Part shown: positions 48,482 to 58,357 of the stretch, piece after piece | How positions within the stretch are numbered: the stretch's first letter is position 1 | Layout: each line of letters begins with the position of its first letter | Source: Dacryopinax spathularia | Taxonomy: Eukaryota > Basidiomycota > Dacrymycetes > Dacrymycetales > Dacrymycetaceae | Direction: 5' to 3' | Assembly (NCBI GenBank): GCA_037974965.1 | Contig: JBBPFI010000005.1 | Span: 992,001-1,056,000 of the forward strand | DNA length: 64,000 nt | Notes under the pieces: generated by a model | Told to the model about the DNA's origin: nothing | Seen by the model: only the letters and a program-made list of their open reading frames with translations | The model's database searches: none | Position numbers and translations under genes: made by a program

Positions 48482-49593
48482 AAATCCTCTAAGACCTCAA
48501 CTTGAGGCTGCCTGCCCCTCAGATGCGTCCTCGCTTTAGAAGATTTCTCCTTGGTTGGTAGGGTAATCGTCTTATGCGAGTTCGGATCGTGAAGTGTGAT
48601 GTGCTGGGTCCCGTCAAGGGAATCCGCCGTCCTGCAGGAGGTGAGGACGAAGAAGGGCCTCCCCAGGAGCAATTCGAACGGCGCTTCCTCGACCACGTGG
48701 ATTTGGAGATAGACGGTGCAGCTCCCGATCGTCACGCCGATATTCTCCATCAGTCCGGCGGTGCGCGACAGATCTCCCGCAGCTCCTTCCATTACCCATA
48801 CTCTGTCCGTAGAACACGGAAGCCCCGTCGCCCCCCAAAGGTCCCTGCGAAGGGCACAGATCTGAGCTCCACTATCCAGGACCGCTGTTACCCCAAGAAC
48901 TCCTCCCACGCTCGCATCGAGAATTCGAAGCGGGATCGAGTCTTGAGCCACCACGACCTTGGGTTTTCTGTCTCTCTCTGGGTTGCCTCCCGCTTCAACA
49001 AAGTAAACGTTGTGATAGCGTGCCGTGTCTGGCGGCGCCTCCTCAACCTCTACCCCTTTTACGTCACCCATGGGAATACGGCGAGTAGTAATCATTTCCT
49101 TGATCCTCTTCCTCAGATCAGGGGCGATGGCTAGCAACTCTCTCTGTGTCAACGAGACAGCGGTGTCCAAGGACCTTTCCAGGACTCTAGCCACTACCAT
49201 TGCGTCTTCGATCGGAGTTTGGATCTTGTACTGATGTTGGGGTTCCTTTCGTTCCTGCGGCTTGTCGGTTGGGCGGCCTGCCTCTGCGTTCATAGGCTTG
49301 CCGGGCTGCCGCTCCGTCGGTTCCGTCCTGGTTGTTTCGCTCTGCGGCCGCCCTTCTTCCGTTTCAGGCAGTTCCTCTATCGTAGCCGCACGATCCTTCG
49401 CAATGGCTGCCGGCCGGTTTGACCGCGTGATTACCACCTCTGGGACGAGCCGTGTTCCCTCGGTCCGAGTTCTCGGCCCCGGGGCGCGTCCAGGTTCTCG
49501 AACCGAGTTTCCGTTCCCAGCTCGGCCCTTCCGTTTCTCTTCAACCGCGCGCTTTTTCTCGTTAATCATGACCTCTAGCCTTTCGAGCTCCAA
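48478..49593 (-). CDS. Aspartic protease frame of the Ty3 element
   Basis: About 371 codons. The N-terminal half is charged and Arg/Glu-rich. The C-terminal half has the retropepsin-like active-site motif AVLDSGAQICALRRDLWG and a later LLLGRPF, the usual second half of the fold. It overlaps the start of the RT-integrase frame by a few bases, so translation coupling or frameshifting, as known in this family, is plausible. Confidence 0.8.
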   Translation of the reverse strand: MELERLEVMINEKKRAVEEKRKGRAGNGNSVREPGRAPGPRTRTEGTRLVPEVVITRSNRPAAIAKDRAATIEELPETEEGRPQSETTRTEPTERQPGKPMNAEAGRPTDKPQERKEPQHQYKIQTPIEDAMVVARVLERSLDTAVSLTQRELLAIAPDLRKRIKEMITTRRIPMGDVKGVEVEEAPPDTARYHNVYFVEAGGNPERDRKPKVVVAQDSIPLRILDASVGGVLGVTAVLDSGAQICALRRDLWGATGLPCSTDRVWVMEGAAGDLSRTAGLMENIGVTIGSCTVYLQIHVVEEAPFELLLGRPFFVLTSCRTADSLDGTQHITLHDPNSHKTITLPTKEKSSKARTHLRGRQPQVEVLEDF

Positions 49594-49629
49594 AGCGTCT
49601 TCATCCGAATCCCGGAGATCGATGTTTCC

Positions 49630-51009
49630 CTAGGCGTACGCCGCCTGCGGAGGTCCCACGTCCACGTCTAACACATAGTTGTCGGCCAGTTCCATTACTT
49701 CGTAAAGGTTGACCGACGCCGTCTGTCGATCGCCTTTTCCTGCCTCCTGGCGCGTCTGCCGTTCGTGGTACGCATCGATCTTCTCTTTGAACGTCCCCGT
49801 CGGATCGCACGTGACATACGAGCCGTCAGGGTACATGGTCCTACCCGCCTCATCCCTTCGGCATTTCCCGTCCCTGATATACGCGGCCGCCGTTTGGCAC
49901 TGGAAAGTGCGATGTCCTTGCCCCCCGCAGAAGAAACAAGAGAGGTTGAAGTGCGGCGGAGGTTGCCTATACGAAGCTTGCGGACCGGGCCCTGCCGCAT
50001 TGGGCGCCCCGTTTCCCCCTTGGGCGTCGAACCGCACTCTAGGACCGGGATACGGCGCGTTCCCACCGCGGTAAGCTGGCCCCGAGTTCTCGGGCTGAAA
50101 TCTCGGGCCGGTGTCTCGGTTCGCCAATAGCGTGAGCGTTTCCTCGATCCTACGCATTCGTTCTTCCAGAACCGGTGCGACCTCTTGGATTTCCGTCTTT
50201 ACTCGCGTCCCCGGTTGAGAGAAGCTTCCCGTCGGAGCCCCTCCACCCGCTCCTACATCGGGGATCACCCCAGCCATTGCTCCGTTATGAAGGTATTCGG
50301 CAGCTTCGCGCGCCTTTTCCCAGTCGAACGGTTGGTTGAGGGGATGAGAAGTGTCGAGGAGCATCAGTCGATTCAATATCTGGGCCCGGAAAGTCGGCTC
50401 GAAGCCCCTCATGAACGCCTGGTTCACCTCTCTCGCCGACACCTTTTCTCCCTCCCTCAGGAACGTAGCTACCGGGAGAAACTCCCTATAGTACCGCCCC
50501 AAGTCATCCCGCGAGGAATACCTTGTCAGGTTTCTACCCTCCGTAACCCGATCGAGGTCGTCCAAACGGAAGCGCCTCTCTCGATCCGATCCGGGGTAAA
50601 GCCTCATGACCGCTTTCTTGAACGCCGGGTAATCCGCCGGCACCTGCCTAGCAGTGGGGAGCGTCTCCCACAGTTCTGCCGTCTGGGCGTCGAGGTAGAG
50701 TGTGGCATATTCGATTTTCTGGGAATCCGACAGTCCTGCCGCCTCGGCAAGCAATTCCAGATCCTTGAAGTACCTGGATAGCCCGAGGGCGGTGCCGTCA
50801 AAGCGGGGGGCGGCTGGACTGTTCCGGGTCGGCATACGCATCGCCGGATTCACGAATTTCTCATTTCCCCCCGGCGGGGCTGGTGGGGTCGGCGGCATTG
50901 CTACCGAACCCTCCCTTATACGTAGTCTCTGACCGAGATCTTGAAACGATTCTTCGGACGTGGAATTGGAAGAGAGAGTCGAGGATGTGTCGGTTCGACC
51001 TTCCCCCAC
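49630..51009 (-). CDS. gag: Gag of the Ty3 element
   Basis: About 459 codons of open frame. A capsid-like helical region (SRYFKDLELLAEAAGLSDSQ near residue 85) is followed by a Pro/Gly-rich part and one zinc knuckle, CFFCGGQGHRTFQC, near residue 350, which binds RNA in this family. The protease frame follows about 36 bp downstream. Confidence 0.8.
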   Translation of the reverse strand: MGEGRTDTSSTLSSNSTSEESFQDLGQRLRIREGSVAMPPTPPAPPGGNEKFVNPAMRMPTRNSPAAPRFDGTALGLSRYFKDLELLAEAAGLSDSQKIEYATLYLDAQTAELWETLPTARQVPADYPAFKKAVMRLYPGSDRERRFRLDDLDRVTEGRNLTRYSSRDDLGRYYREFLPVATFLREGEKVSAREVNQAFMRGFEPTFRAQILNRLMLLDTSHPLNQPFDWEKAREAAEYLHNGAMAGVIPDVGAGGGAPTGSFSQPGTRVKTEIQEVAPVLEERMRRIEETLTLLANRDTGPRFQPENSGPAYRGGNAPYPGPRVRFDAQGGNGAPNAAGPGPQASYRQPPPHFNLSCFFCGGQGHRTFQCQTAAAYIRDGKCRRDEAGRTMYPDGSYVTCDPTGTFKEKIDAYHERQTRQEAGKGDRQTASVNLYEVMELADNYVLDVDVGPPQAAYA

Positions 51010-51184
51010 TCTGCGGAGTGGTATTCGTGACGCCGCTGTCGATGACGTCCCCTCCGTGGCCTTCTGTGCCGTCGTACGACGAGTCTGCCGCCTATCCGCC
51101 GTGTTAATCTATACCTGTCGAGTCGACTTTCGTCGGCTCTTCCAGCCGGTGCCTGAAGAGTGACTGCAGGCTGCGTAGCTAGAA

Positions 51185-51204
51185 CCCCTCGCGTTGGGCT
51201 CCAA
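51185..51204 (-). other. Probable primer binding site
   Basis: Minus strand, two bases inside the 5' LTR: TTGGAGCCCAACGCGAGGGG. The TGG start is typical of tRNA-primed retroelements; the tRNA was not identified. Confidence 0.5.
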
Positions 51205-51206
51205 TT

Positions 51207-51668
51207 TGTGTGATCCTTTCCTCCCCCTGGTGTGCAGGAGAGATCTTAGGTGCGATGGGCAGGTAAAAGATCGAGGGGAAATGGGACGACGAGATCGAAG
51301 TACCGAAACGATATTTCATTTCGAGAAGGCGGTGCGGGACGATTCGGTGGGGCGAACGAGATGGGTTTCACGATCGTAGTGGTCATTCGCACCTAACTTC
51401 GTACCTACCGCTACGATATATGTAAGGTCTAGGGCAAGTACGAAATTTTACCTTCACTCCGGACGATACCGGAATCTCGCCTCGAGATTTCAGTCTCCGC
51501 CCGGACCGGCTAACCGTTCCGAGATCTCGAGCCGAGCTTGCCAGGCCTAGATCCCGTTCTGAGATCCGGTCGCGACTACTGGTTCCGAGATTCGGCGCTC
51601 AGGGTCCATCGGCCTCGAGTAACCACCTGTTGCCTCATTCCCCGCTCAGGAGGAGAATACTCCTCACA
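51207..51668 (-). repeat. 5' LTR of the Ty3 element
   Basis: 462 bp, same ends as the other LTR. Contains several GAGATCTC/GAGATTC motifs. Confidence 0.95.
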
Positions 51669-53128
51669 GCGTGTGTCAGCGATGTATCCACCTCGGTAAC
51701 GAGTTCGATGAACCTGACGCAAGGAGCTGCAAGAGATTACACTCAACTGGCCCGCATGATTGGGCAGAAGAGGAAGCTCTCGGCTGCACAGCTGGAGGAG
51801 CTGGTGGAATTTGCTAATGATGTGAGTGCTGCGCGTCCCCACCCCAACTACTACTTACATTCTTCTCCTCTCGAGCCCGATCCTTGTTCGAGAGAGATTA
51901 AAATGTACGCAAACGCAATGCAAGCACGGGACTCGGCGGGGACTGCGGTGAGGATGCAGGAAGAGAATTGGAAATTACCGCACGAGTTCGGGGTGAGGTT
52001 GTGTCGGCTGTGCGAAACCGCCTTACACCAACTCTGATTGTCCTACCCACAGGCGGAAGTGTGCAAGGAGATCTACATGTACATCCTGAGCCCCAAGTGT
52101 CCGTCGTACGTTTCGACGGCTCTGAATATTATGATGGTATGTTCTCCCCTCAGTGAGTGTATCTGGATGACGCAAGTTTCGAGTAGGATCATATCGAACG
52201 ACACCATCAACGCCTGCACATCGATATCGCCGTTTTCGATGACCAGACCAAGCGAGATGTTATAGTGGCGTTCATTGCAAAGAAGATGGTGGAGAGGAGA
52301 GCTTTTGTATTGAGAAAGGTACGTCGATTCTATATGTCCATCTCTAACCGAGCTGAGCTAATGACCTATCTGTTCTGTGTTGCGTTCATCGATGGCTTGC
52401 CTTCCGGCCCACCCCCTCAACTACTATCACTGCCTTGGCCCACCCCTCAACTACTACCTCTGCTTCGATCCGTCCCTCGACTGTCTCTAACCTCATCTGT
52501 TTTCCCACCCAACCTCTACTATCCCTGCCTTGCCCCACCCCAACTACCAACTCTCATACTCGTACACTGGCGCTAGCTGCGAAGCAGTCTGGAATGCTCG
52601 CTCGCTGAAGTTCAACGTCAGCTGACTATGCACGCCTACCCTTTCGACTTCGAGCTGGCACATTGGATTCGCTTCGCGTTCCTGGTGCGTCGGATTGAGA
52701 ACTGAAAAGGCCGATACTGACAAGCTTCATGCGTAGCGAGCGACTCTGATCAAACACGACGAGATGGGTGGGAAGGTGGTAGTCAATGCTGCGGGGAAAA
52801 AGGAGCGTGTGTGCAAGGACTTCTGGCCGTACGTCGACGAATGCCTCGGGGTAATGAAGGCGACCCACGGGAGCTCTCCAACAAGCTGGACCGTGTACGT
52901 GATATATCTTTCTTTTAGGCCATACTGAATTGTCCCTAGAGTTTCACGACAAAGTTTCTCAATGATGACTTGCTCAAATTTAAGGTGAAGGGCCAAACAC
53001 CGTCGTCAGTGAATGCGCGCAAAATCAAGAAGTCGATTGCGCAGGTGGAGACATCGGCAGTGGTGGAATGGGAGGAAGGGGGAGGGGCAGATTCGTCGCT
53101 TATTGTTAGGGTGGCAGTGGATAAGTAG
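51669..53128 (+). pseudogene. 3' part of the companion gene split by the Ty3 insertion
   Basis: Continues the 36838 gene: MNLTQGAARDYTQLARMIGQ and KRKLSAAQLEELVEFANDV, then an intron with the C-rich motif, REIKMYANAMQARDSAGTAV, and after further introns a segment CKDFWPYVDECLGVMK and an end at TAG 53126-53128 (SLIVRVAVDK). It resembles a fungal hypothetical family typified by an FW-VDE-L signature near the C-terminus; function unknown. The large intron around 52320-52600 holds four copies of the CCCCACCCC-AACTACT motif, and three inverted copies follow the stop. The shared motif suggests this gene and the transposase-like gene travel together as one element. Confidence 0.55.
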
Positions 53129-53625
53129 TTGGGGGTTGGGATCAGAGAAGTAGTTGGCGGCGGGGACCAGGAAAGTAGTTGGGGGTGGGACCAGGCGAGC
53201 CCATGCACACTCGCTAATAGCATATTATTATGGATGAACATTGTTAATTGATGGGTGTATGATCATGATGATCCACGATGTCGAGGACAGTGAGGAGGAA
53301 GCATCACCAAGCAGCAACGTCTACATAAGGCGGTAATATGGTGTCCACATGACTGGTTAGTCTGTCTGTGGGGGCGTCGAGCGAGGCCGATTTGACTGGG
53401 TATGCTTTCTTTGTGGTGCAAGGTGCCGTTCTTGCGAGGGGTGCATGTCGTTCACATGATCGACATGTTGACGAGTGCGCGGAAACGGGCGTGTCACGCA
53501 TGCGGTTTCGGCCTTGACGAGGACCCTTGGTGTAGGCTCACCAAAGTCGGGGCTGCAAGTTAAGTAATAAACATGTAGCCCTCGGCTAATTTGAGTTATC
53601 AGGCTTAACCCAGAGCTCAGAAATC

Positions 53626-54015
53626 AGAACCCTATCGCCTCAGCAACGACCCCACCCCTTCCTTCTCTCTTGAAAGCTCTTTGGAAGCTCGATCCCTTCC
53701 TCTTCTGACAACTTCTAATGCCGTACCTCGTTCGGAAGCGCAGAAGGGGAATGGACGGCGCCACGTGAGCTCGTTTTTTGTCGACGGCAGGCAGAGGGAG
53801 GTTTGGGTCTTGTTCGTCGTTTTCTGCCTCTTGTTCGTCGCTCGTTGTCGCCCCTCTCCGCCGCCCGTCCGCTCGTCGTTGTCGCCTCTCCGGCCGCTCT
53901 GCGCATCCCTCCTTAACCTGCGGTTGACAGTGCTCGCCCTCACTTGATGCTCTGCTTGACTTCGGTGGCCTTACTGCTTTGCGCATATACGCTCGTTTTG
54001 TCCCTTGGTGTGCGC
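53626..54015 (+). repeat. Interspersed repeat of about 390 bp, copy 1
   Basis: From TATCGCCTCAGCAACGACC to GCGCATATACGCTCGTTTTG. The inverse complement of 61436-61800 matches along its length, including ATGCCGTACCTCGTTCGGAA, GCGCAGA and TGCTTTGCGCATATACGCTC. The reading frames across it are Arg/Glu-rich and unlikely to be genes. No terminal repeats or poly-A tail are seen, so the class is unknown. Confidence 0.6.
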
Positions 54016-54158
54016 CATTAACGCCGCCTCCTCGTGGGCTGCTGGTCTTCTAGGACCTGGGCTCAACCATTCACTCCTGATCTACCCCCATCTCATGCGT
54101 CTTCATCCTCCGACCACCATATAGCCTCCCCGAATCGAGATCGCATCGACCTCCAGTC

Positions 54159-54737
54159 ATGTCCGCGCCCTCCCAATCCACCGCGTCCCGGAAACATCGC
54201 CTCCCGCTCGAACCACATGCCCTCTACCTGCTCGCCTTCTCCCCCCTGCATCGGCCCATCTCGTACTCAACCTGGTTCCTCGCCATCGCCCTGCCCATGC
54301 GTGACCCATCCACCAACCAGCCGATGAAAGAAACGCAATGGATGTACACGTACAGTTTGGAGCATGGCCGTGGTCGTGGTCGTGACACTTACTCTCCCAC
54401 GGGCGGGACACTAGAGGAAGTGAACAACGTCCTTCTCTACCGGCTTACACCCCCCCACCGGCGCGCCTCGCCCGATCTCGACCCAAGGCCGGACGACCTC
54501 CTTCTCGCGGGCTCAGCGGTCGATCTCCGGGAACTGGGCGAAACGGAGGAAAAGGACTGGCTGGGGAAACTTTTTATATGGAGGGTGATTCTGGAGCTGA
54601 AGAGGAGGGGGAAAGTGGGGGTGAGCGATTTGGGGGGGTTGTGGAGTGAGATCGTCCAGATGGTTGGGAGGGGAGTGGGTGAGAGGGAAAGAGGGGGGAG
54701 GGAACCCGTGGTGGGGCAATGTGGGTTTACGTATTGA
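54159..54737 (+). CDS. Unknown small protein, 192 residues
   Basis: An intronless frame from ATG 54159 to TGA. It starts MSAPSQSTASRKHRLPLEPH and has a folded core (YLLAFSPLHRPISYSTWFLA, then TQWMYTYSLEHGRGRGRDTY). The second half (LFIWRVILELKRRGKVGVSD, LWSEIVQMVGRGVGE) looks helical. No signal peptide or known motif is seen. Similar small basidiomycete proteins of unknown function occur in lineage-specific clusters, so this may be lineage-restricted. Confidence 0.5.
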   Translation: MSAPSQSTASRKHRLPLEPHALYLLAFSPLHRPISYSTWFLAIALPMRDPSTNQPMKETQWMYTYSLEHGRGRGRDTYSPTGGTLEEVNNVLLYRLTPPHRRASPDLDPRPDDLLLAGSAVDLRELGETEEKDWLGKLFIWRVILELKRRGKVGVSDLGGLWSEIVQMVGRGVGERERGGREPVVGQCGFTY

Positions 54738-55962
54738 GCTGAGCTCTCGGCCGAGAGTGAGCAGAGTGACCGGCGTCCTGAGCTGGACAGGCTGCTGGCA
54801 ATCTGGCGACCACGATGCCAATGAAGTGGACGGGCGATCAGGCACTGAAGAGGGACGTTCGTACGTACGTACCTTTCCTTTGGTGCACTGTCCCTCAACG
54901 TTTCCATCATATTGTCCATATTGTAGGATATCATCGCATCTTCATACCCGACCGATCATTGTCATTCCCTTTTACACGTCAGTCTGACCAATTCAGAGCG
55001 CATACATCACATCATGCGGCGGGGCTCGACCAGCTGTGACCGTTGTGCGTGCTCGGGAACCAGGGTCGAAACGCTCGACCAGGGCTGAAACGCTCCCATG
55101 CAGAAGCGTCCCCCAACACTCAAACATAACCAAATATCAAACCCATCCACGCTTTCAACAACCCCAATAGCTGGAAGCCTACATAACCGCCTCACCAGCA
55201 GCAGCACCTCCCACTCCCTCTCCAACTCGCTGGCCGAGCTCTCCCCTCCTCACCTGCGCTCTGCACTTGCGCTTGGCGCGGCAAGCCTCTCCCTTACATA
55301 ATCACGTGCTCTGTCGAGACGTCATCAGACCCTGAAACGAACATCGCCCTTCTTCAGCCCCTTCGGTGACCTTCCGAATCGGGCCCAGTCGGCTGAGGTG
55401 CAGGCGTTGCAACCTTCTTTCCCTTCCTCCGCCTTCCGCTGATCGAATACACGCGAGCTGAGCTTGTGCACACCCGCCTGACGTTGGTCTCATCCTTCAT
55501 CCTGTGTGCCTATATCCCTCTCACCGGCTGAGTGGGTAAGGTTTGGAGGCTGAGACCTCTGAGTCGGACTCACGAACGGGCGAGGGAGCGGTACATTACG
55601 GCCGAGGGAAACGGAGTGCGGGTCACTCCAACGATCTCTCATCATCGTCCACGTCGAGCATCATCAGCGTGGTCAGCATCATCGTCAAACGGTCAGCATC
55701 GGCTGAGGGAAGAAAGAAGAAAGGAAGGACGGGCAGTGCCGACACTCTTTCCGCTTCTTCTATCCAGTTCTGCGCTTCTGCCATTTGCGCGGACTGCCTT
55801 CGACTGAGCGGGCTTCTGGAGCACAAGGGCCATCGGTTCGAGGAGGAGTATATAGGACTGGATCCAACCGCTCTCTCCTCTTCAATCGAACAAGCCATAA
55901 CGACCTTTTCGCTCTCGCCCCCCTAACGACCTTTTTCCCCTCAACGATCATCTAACGACATC
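54738..55962. other. Intergenic, no convincing gene
   Basis: Short stretches only. A TATATAGG at 55850-55857 lies about 105 bp before the ATG at 55963 and is a likely TATA box for that gene. Confidence 0.4.
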
Positions 55963-56824
55963 ATGCTTTCCCTCCTCCTCGCCCCCTTCCTCACTTTCCT
56001 CCCTACCGCCCTCTCCCTCCCTCTCCACCGTGCCCGCACCCTCGAGAAACGCGTAGTCGGCACCGAGAACTGCACCACCCTCACCTCTGGCGTCCTCTCA
56101 GGCGGCGCCATCGCCGACCATCCGCAGAACTTCTTCATCTGGCCTGAGGACGGGGAGGACAACGCAACGCTGTACTATGGTGGATCGGACGGGCTGGAGG
56201 TGGAGTTCAGGAGATGTGATCCCAACTTCGGTACGCCCCCTCTTTCACCTCTCGCCCCACATCCTGAGTGCGCCGGCTGACCCCGGGAATAGAAGGATTC
56301 CCCCAAAACGAGACGCTCATTACAGGCCACATGTACCTCCCTACCCTGCAGATATGTCTGGCGGTTACGCCCCCCAACGCACCTCCACCGCATACGTTGG
56401 TGGTGGAGGACTGCTGGGCGTCGGAGGATTCGGGACAGATCGAGCAGCAGTGGTGGTGGGTTAATGGGACGAGTGGGGTGGAATATGTCTGGGTGAGTTC
56501 GCTTGCCGCTCCCTTTCTTCGCTTGAAGGTGGTAGCCTCCTTGCCGCCCTGCGCTATTTTCCGCCTTGTCTCTTGCCCCCTCTGCCTCCGTTCGCGTCTT
56601 GCCTCTGCTCCCTGCTCAACCCACCGCACGCGCATACTGACACCCCAACCCAGGCCGGCTTCACCGACAACCGCGGAAACGTCCAAGACGCGAGCACCTG
56701 CCCCACCGGTACCTTCGGCTACCTCGCCGGTACAGACCTCGCGAACCCGCCCACGGAGGGAGTGGTCCAGCTGGAGTGTATGGGCGGGGAGAGCGTGGAG
56801 GCGTTCAGGATCATCCCGCAGTGA
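55963..56824 (+). CDS. Secreted protein with Kex2-like site, three exons
   Basis: Exons 55963-56230, 56293-56492 and 56654-56824; introns 56231-56292 (GTACGC, ATAG) and 56493-56653 (GTGAGT, CCCAG). About 212 residues. A signal peptide (MLSLLLAPFLTFLPTALSLP) is followed by RARTLEKR, a Kex2-type processing site. The mature part has several cysteines and N-glycosylation sequons (NCT, NAT, NET, NGT), with segments GGAIADHPQNFFIWPEDGED, QIEQQWWWVNGTSGVEYVW and NRGNVQDASTCPTGTFGYLA. The fold resembles small secreted beta-rich proteins by composition, but I recognise no family. Function could be cell-wall related or effector-like; this is speculation. Confidence 0.65.
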
Positions 56825-57997
56825 CCGCTCCTGATGTTCAACCGCTCCAGAACGCTGCCGTCATCCCCCTAGGAGAGGTAGGGACGCCAAGGAGAGGCCG
56901 GTGTTGAGACCATGGTTGAAAAGATAAAGATGATGACGAAGATGATGACGATGAACCCGCAGAAACGGACTTGTACCATAGGACGCCCTTCTTCTCATGA
57001 CCCCGACTTCAGACGGAAGCAAACGAACCCGAACGAAACGAAAGCCAACCGTACATGTCGTAAAATAGTAATGTCAATTGAGCTCAGACTGCAAATCAGG
57101 AGAATGAAACGTGATCTACTCAGACCCCATTCTACGAGCGAGAAAAGGTGGACGAGAACAAGCAGGGTCCAACACAAAAGAACAGCCATCTTGAGGTGCG
57201 CTTTTCATTCCGCCGTCATCTCAGGCGGCTACTTCCTTACCTGTTTCTGAGATTGCTCTTCGAAAAGACATTGCACACCGTACTGCCAATCTGATTGCCT
57301 CATGCCCCTCAGGATATCAGTTACCTCTAGGCTCGGAAAGGGCGCTGTTGAGCCCGGTTGTTCTGCCCAGTCACCGAGGTTGTCCTGCTTTCTCCAACTA
57401 GGCGACTTGCGGCACGACTTCTCTTGTCACTTCATGTCATGGCCAGCAGGTGCGCTGGCTTTGGCTGTCCTCATCAATTACATGCTCTATCTCCGCTCTC
57501 AAGTCAGGTCTCCAACCTCTGATGTGGCCGAATCTCTGTCGACTTCGATCGTCGTGGGCCAGAGTAGGCCGGGTTGTCCTATGCTTTTCTTGCCGTGATG
57601 GCTATCTCTCAGGCTGGATACTACAGGTCTTCCTCAGGGTATGACTCATAGCATTCGCCCACAATGATGACTGGACTGATAGGCTCTACCTGGGAAGGAC
57701 AGCTATAGGCATGCTCAAACCGCAGCCCCTCTATCGCCGCTGGGAGGTTCTCCTGACCGGAGGGCGCACCGTTAGCAGTCGCCGGTTGGCCTTCGGCTAC
57801 CTCACAGCACACAATCGTGACGGACACGCGTTTTTAGTCAGCCAAACTGGACGCACCATGGTGACCTCTTTCTCTATATAATACCGCCGTTTGTACAGGG
57901 ACCAGCAGACTTCTCTTCCATTATCCGTCATTGCTCCCTCCAAACGAACAAGCCAGTCACTTGCCAAATCACCAATCCCCGATTTCTGCAACCTCTG
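56825..57997. other. Intergenic with repeat fragment and copy B promoter
   Basis: Includes a copy of the CTTTTCATTCC-CTCAGGCGGCTAC repeat at about 57185-57240. A TATATAAT at 57875-57882 lies about 116 bp before the copy B ATG. No other gene is supported; the frame at 57302-57598 is short and unsupported. Confidence 0.45.
57875..57882 (+). promoter_or_regulatory. TATA box of copy B
   Basis: TATATAAT preceded by CTC, matching the boxes of copies A and C. Confidence 0.65.
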
Positions 57998-58149
57998 ATG
58001 GATAACTCCAGCGGATCCACCATCGTGGAATCTCCGAAATGCTACCCTTTTCAACCTGGCACAATCTACATCATCTGGCACCCGCCATTACCGGTCTACC
58101 GGTACCCTGACAGTGCAAACTACTGGTCATTCGTGTACTGCGATCGGGA

Positions 58150-58233
58150 GGGTTATCTTCCAGGATGCCCTCAGGGACTGACAATAATGCGCGGCTGCCC
58201 TTCGGTGGCAGAAACAATTTCTCGGATGCCCTT
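58150..58233 (+). repeat. MULE left terminal inverted repeat
   Basis: 84 bp ending GATGCCCTT; pairs with 60139-60219. Confidence 0.9.
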
Positions 58234-58357
58234 CGGCATGGTATAGGTGGGGTATTTCTATCTATCGACCCCTTTGCTCCGTCCCATGTGGGATATGATC
58301 CTAATGAGGTATTTCTATCTACCGACCTCCTGCTCCAGAGAAACAAGCCTGCCCTTG

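Larger units (their letters stand above)
37093..51668 (-). mobile_element. Ty3/gypsy LTR retrotransposon, 14.6 kb, with antisense gene block
   Basis: Two 462-bp LTRs of the TG...CA type flank the element, with the 4-bp target duplication GCGT on both sides (37089-37092 and 51669-51672). The element reads on the minus strand: 5' LTR at the right, primer binding region just inside it, gag, protease, then RT-RNase H-integrase, whose frame ends at 44825. The order PR-RT-RH-IN places it in Ty3/gypsy. The LTRs differ at about three positions (over 99 percent identity), so the insertion is young. The coding part looks whole. About 7.2 kb between pol and the 3' LTR holds long frames on the opposite strand, which makes this element much larger than the usual 5-8 kb. 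A GAGATCTC/GAGTTCTC motif recurs throughout. Confidence 0.9.

Noticed and set aside
53624-53986. Arg/Glu-rich minus-strand frame, and the similar plus-strand frame near 61.4-61.8 kb, as a gene pair
   Set aside because: Both lie in the interspersed repeat, have simple composition and differ by gaps that break the frame alignment.
56912-57250. Plus-strand frame rich in Met and Lys
   Set aside because: Low-complexity start, no coding character, and overlaps a repeat fragment at its end.
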